Position numbers and translations under genes: made by a program. Shown piece by piece: positions 62,221 to 64,000 of a stretch of 64,000 nucleotides of DNA. Within the stretch, counting starts at the first letter, position 1, and each line of letters begins with the position of its first letter. Below the pieces are notes generated by a model. That model made no database searches and was not told the DNA's origin. It saw nothing but the letters and a program-made list of their open reading frames with translations. This DNA comes from Acetobacter conturbans. GTDB lineage: Bacteria > Pseudomonadota > Alphaproteobacteria > Acetobacterales > Acetobacteraceae. Location of the stretch: the NCBI RefSeq assembly GCF_011516755.1, contig NZ_WOSY01000013.1, positions 1 through 64,000 of the forward strand. Reading direction: 5' to 3'.

Positions 62221-62670
62221 ATGTATACATGTCGTGAAGATGTCACCGAGGCTATTGTTATTGCCAAGGTCGGGAAGAATATGAACTGGGCCGATGTGGC
62301 TCTGAAAATTGGTCGCAGCAAAGAATGGGTGACGGCTGCATGCCTGGGGCAGATGGTCTTTTCTCCCGACGAAGCCACGAAAATTGTCGAAATTTTCGAG
62401 CTGGACGTGAGTGCTGGTCCCTGGCTCTGCGCTGTACCTTACAAAGGCACATTTGATGGGGGAGCTCCCAGTGATCCACTGCTGTATCGTTGGTACGAGA
62501 TGCTGAGTGTCTACGGCCCTGCGATAAAAGCTCTCATTCATGAAGAATTCGGGGACGGGATCATGAGCGCGATAGATTTTCGCATGAATATTGGGCGCGA
62601 AGCTGATCCAGCCGGAGATCGTGTGAATGTCACAATCTCAGGAAAATTCCTGCCATACAAAGCATACTGA
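62221..62670 (+). CDS. cynS: Cyanate hydratase (cyanase)
   Basis: A 149-residue cyanase that converts cyanate and bicarbonate to ammonia and CO2, detoxifying cyanate and yielding nitrogen. N-terminal helical bundle (NMNWADVALKIGRSKEWVTA) and catalytic domain with YRWYEMLSVYGPAIKALIHE (Arg and Glu of the active site) and FGDGIMSAIDFRMNIGREAD (Ser), ending KFLPYKAY. Length and residues match the E. coli enzyme (156 residues). Ribosome site AAGGAAAG upstream. Last gene before a strong terminator. Confidence 0.96.
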   Translation: MYTCREDVTEAIVIAKVGKNMNWADVALKIGRSKEWVTAACLGQMVFSPDEATKIVEIFELDVSAGPWLCAVPYKGTFDGGAPSDPLLYRWYEMLSVYGPAIKALIHEEFGDGIMSAIDFRMNIGREADPAGDRVNVTISGKFLPYKAY

Positions 62671-62673
62671 TCA

Positions 62674-62698
62674 ATAGCCGCGCTCCACGCGCGGCTAT
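62674..62698 (+). terminator. Rho-independent-type terminator after cynS
   Basis: ATAGCCGCGC (62674-62683) and GCGCGGCTAT (62689-62698) make a perfect 10-bp GC-rich stem with loop TCCAC, followed by a T/C-rich tract (ACTTTCTCTTCC). It lies 3 bp after the cynS stop and should end the OsmC-cyanase transcript. Confidence 0.8.
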
Positions 62699-62747
62699 AC
62701 TTTCTCTTCCTCTATATCGTTACGATATCGTAATAAGGTGTTTTGCC

Positions 62748-64000
62748 ATGCGCGGTTTTTTGCCTTCTGCGTGGCCTTTGGCTATGCCATCGTTCGTTGC
62801 TCTTTCCATGGGTTTTTTACTATCACCGGCTGATGCTGCTTCGAAGCGTGACGAAATTTCTCATAAATATATAACAAAAACCAAAATAACCTCCCGTGAT
62901 TCTGTACGGTTGGTGCCGCCTTTAAAGGTCGACGCAAATGATATCACTGCACGACAGTCAGGTAATCTGCGCCACTGGGGAGTGTTTAATGCCGGTAATG
63001 GCGCAGCATCAGGCTTCGGACCTGTGGCACCCTATGGACAGGCGCGCTGGGCGGAGGACTGGAGTTTTCTCGTCAGACAAACCCCAGCCAAACGAAAACA
63101 GGACTGGTTCAACACTTTAAAGCACATCAGCCTGACTGATGATGGCACAATCTGGCTCAGCCTGAGCGGCGAGAGCCGATTGCGATATATTTTCGAGACA
63201 CAGCCGCTTTTGGGCACGGCTCATGTCACAAATGCCAGTCGTGTATTGCTGCGAAATCAGTATGGCGCTGATCTGCACATGGGCCAACATGTGCGGGTCT
63301 ATGTGCAATTGCTGAATGCGGAGGCGGGTGGCTCAAACACTTACGGATATCAGACGGGGCTTCAGCGGGAGCGTCTTGACCTGCAGCAGGGACTGATCGA
63401 AGTCCATGGACGTATCCTCGGAGCTGATACAGGCGTCATTGCTGGGCGGCAGCTCTTTCTTGATGCTCCACAATCCATGCAATCCGTTCGTGATCTCCCT
63501 AACGTACAGCAGACATGGAACGGAGTGCGAGGCTACGCGATCTGGAAACGGACCAGGCTCGATCTTTTTGATTTTGCCCAGACCAACGTGGAACCGGTGG
63601 GGATTTTTGGAAACGGCGTCAATTACGGAGGGCGACTTTTCGGAGCATACAGTTCGACGGCGCTCCCGAAATTCCAGTTCCTCGGTAAGGCCGGACAGAT
63701 GTTTGTAGATGTTTTTTATCTTGGATATCTCTACAGTGGTGCAAACGCAGCGCTTCCGAAAGCGGCTATTGGACAGGTGCAGGCCGGCTCTACCCGTCGG
63801 GATTCTTTTGGGGCTAGGGTGTGGGGTAAAGCCGGACCGCTGACCCTGAATCTGGATGGTATCTATCAGGGAGGCACGTTTCGTCCCGCAAACAGTGGCG
63901 CCACCCGCCCGGTTCATGCATATGCCGCGAATGCGAGTGTGACATACAGTGAAACAGGTCTGTGGGGAGCGCCAGTGGCGGGCATGCAGGCTGATATTTT
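62748..64000 (+). CDS. Alginate-export-type outer-membrane porin, partial at window edge
   Basis: An open frame from ATG 62748 runs 417 codons to the window end without a stop. Signal peptide (PSFVALSMGFLLSPADAASK), then WLSLSGESRLRYIFETQPLL, RVLLRNQYGADLHMGQHVRV and YVQLLNAEAGG, and LLGADTGVIAGRQLFLDAP-like sequence. This beta-strand pattern matches the Alginate_exp (PF13372) family of outer-membrane channels. It may provide outer-membrane entry for the solute handled by the preceding operon, though a terminator separates them. The 3' end is missing. Confidence 0.8.
   Translation, partial: MRGFLPSAWPLAMPSFVALSMGFLLSPADAASKRDEISHKYITKTKITSRDSVRLVPPLKVDANDITARQSGNLRHWGVFNAGNGAASGFGPVAPYGQARWAEDWSFLVRQTPAKRKQDWFNTLKHISLTDDGTIWLSLSGESRLRYIFETQPLLGTAHVTNASRVLLRNQYGADLHMGQHVRVYVQLLNAEAGGSNTYGYQTGLQRERLDLQQGLIEVHGRILGADTGVIAGRQLFLDAPQSMQSVRDLPNVQQTWNGVRGYAIWKRTRLDLFDFAQTNVEPVGIFGNGVNYGGRLFGAYSSTALPKFQFLGKAGQMFVDVFYLGYLYSGANAALPKAAIGQVQAGSTRRDSFGARVWGKAGPLTLNLDGIYQGGTFRPANSGATRPVHAYAANASVTYSETGLWGAPVAGMQADI

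Noticed and set aside
1-64000. tRNA, rRNA and CRISPR arrays
   Set aside because: No tRNA T-loop/acceptor pattern, rRNA segment or regularly spaced repeat array was noticed on reading both strands. A tRNAscan or CRISPR search would be decisive.

Overview
The window looks like chromosomal DNA of an alphaproteobacterium, most likely an acetic acid bacterium (Acetobacteraceae). This rests on GC-rich, GC3-rich coding sequence, an apparent C30 (squalene-type) carotenoid cluster, several decayed IS5-type transposons and many compact operons joined by 4-bp start/stop overlaps. The genus assignment is inference; there is no rRNA or tRNA gene to test it. The arrangement is accessory in character: uptake, efflux, pigment and nitrogen-scavenging modules separated by insertion-sequence scars.

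Layout. 1-113: end of an IS3-family element. 254-8832: one iron-uptake locus with ECF sigma factor, FecR anti-sigma factor, TonB-dependent receptor, DUF3649, PepSY and DUF3325 membrane proteins and a private ExbB-ExbD-TonB set. 8833-9720: a gene-free stretch with repeats and a striking structured RNA candidate directly before a class II (B12-dependent) ribonucleotide reductase (9721-12138). 12163-14333: a frameshifted ketopantoate-reductase-like gene, a divergent HTH regulator and a lytic transglycosylase remnant. 14334-25701 (minus): a six-gene operon of response regulator, sensor kinase, MdtA-like adaptor, two RND pumps and an outer-membrane channel. 26172-29186 (minus): a GH3 beta-glycosidase and a TetR regulator, divergent from a carotenoid cleavage oxygenase (29386-30837).

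31322-38018 (minus) is a carotenoid operon: two CrtI/CrtN-type flavoproteins, acyltransferase, glycosyltransferase, a DUF2141 secreted protein and an aldehyde dehydrogenase. It resembles a staphyloxanthin-like pathway. No carotene synthase is present, so the precursor (perhaps squalene from hopanoid synthesis) must come from elsewhere. An AraC regulator and two IS5-type remnants follow.

40369-45554 holds an APC permease, an APH-type kinase, a class III aminotransferase and a divergent AraC regulator. 45690-53465 (minus) is a tightly coupled operon: an SsuABC/NrtABC-type importer, two SDRs, a creatininase-family amidohydrolase, two tandem ureohydrolases and a LysR regulator. It looks like a pathway for a guanidino or related C-N compound whose identity cannot be read from sequence.

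53755-55649: LysR regulator and divergent NmrA-type reductase. 56225 to the right edge: an apparent cyanate-linked operon made of OsmC-like protein, acyl-CoA-dehydrogenase-like flavoprotein, rubredoxin-reductase fusion, Tat-exported NrtA-type binding protein, permease, ATPase and cyanase, then a terminator and an outer-membrane porin cut by the window edge. This last set, with a redox flavoprotein and its own rubredoxin reductase feeding into cyanase, is the best candidate here for an undescribed pathway.
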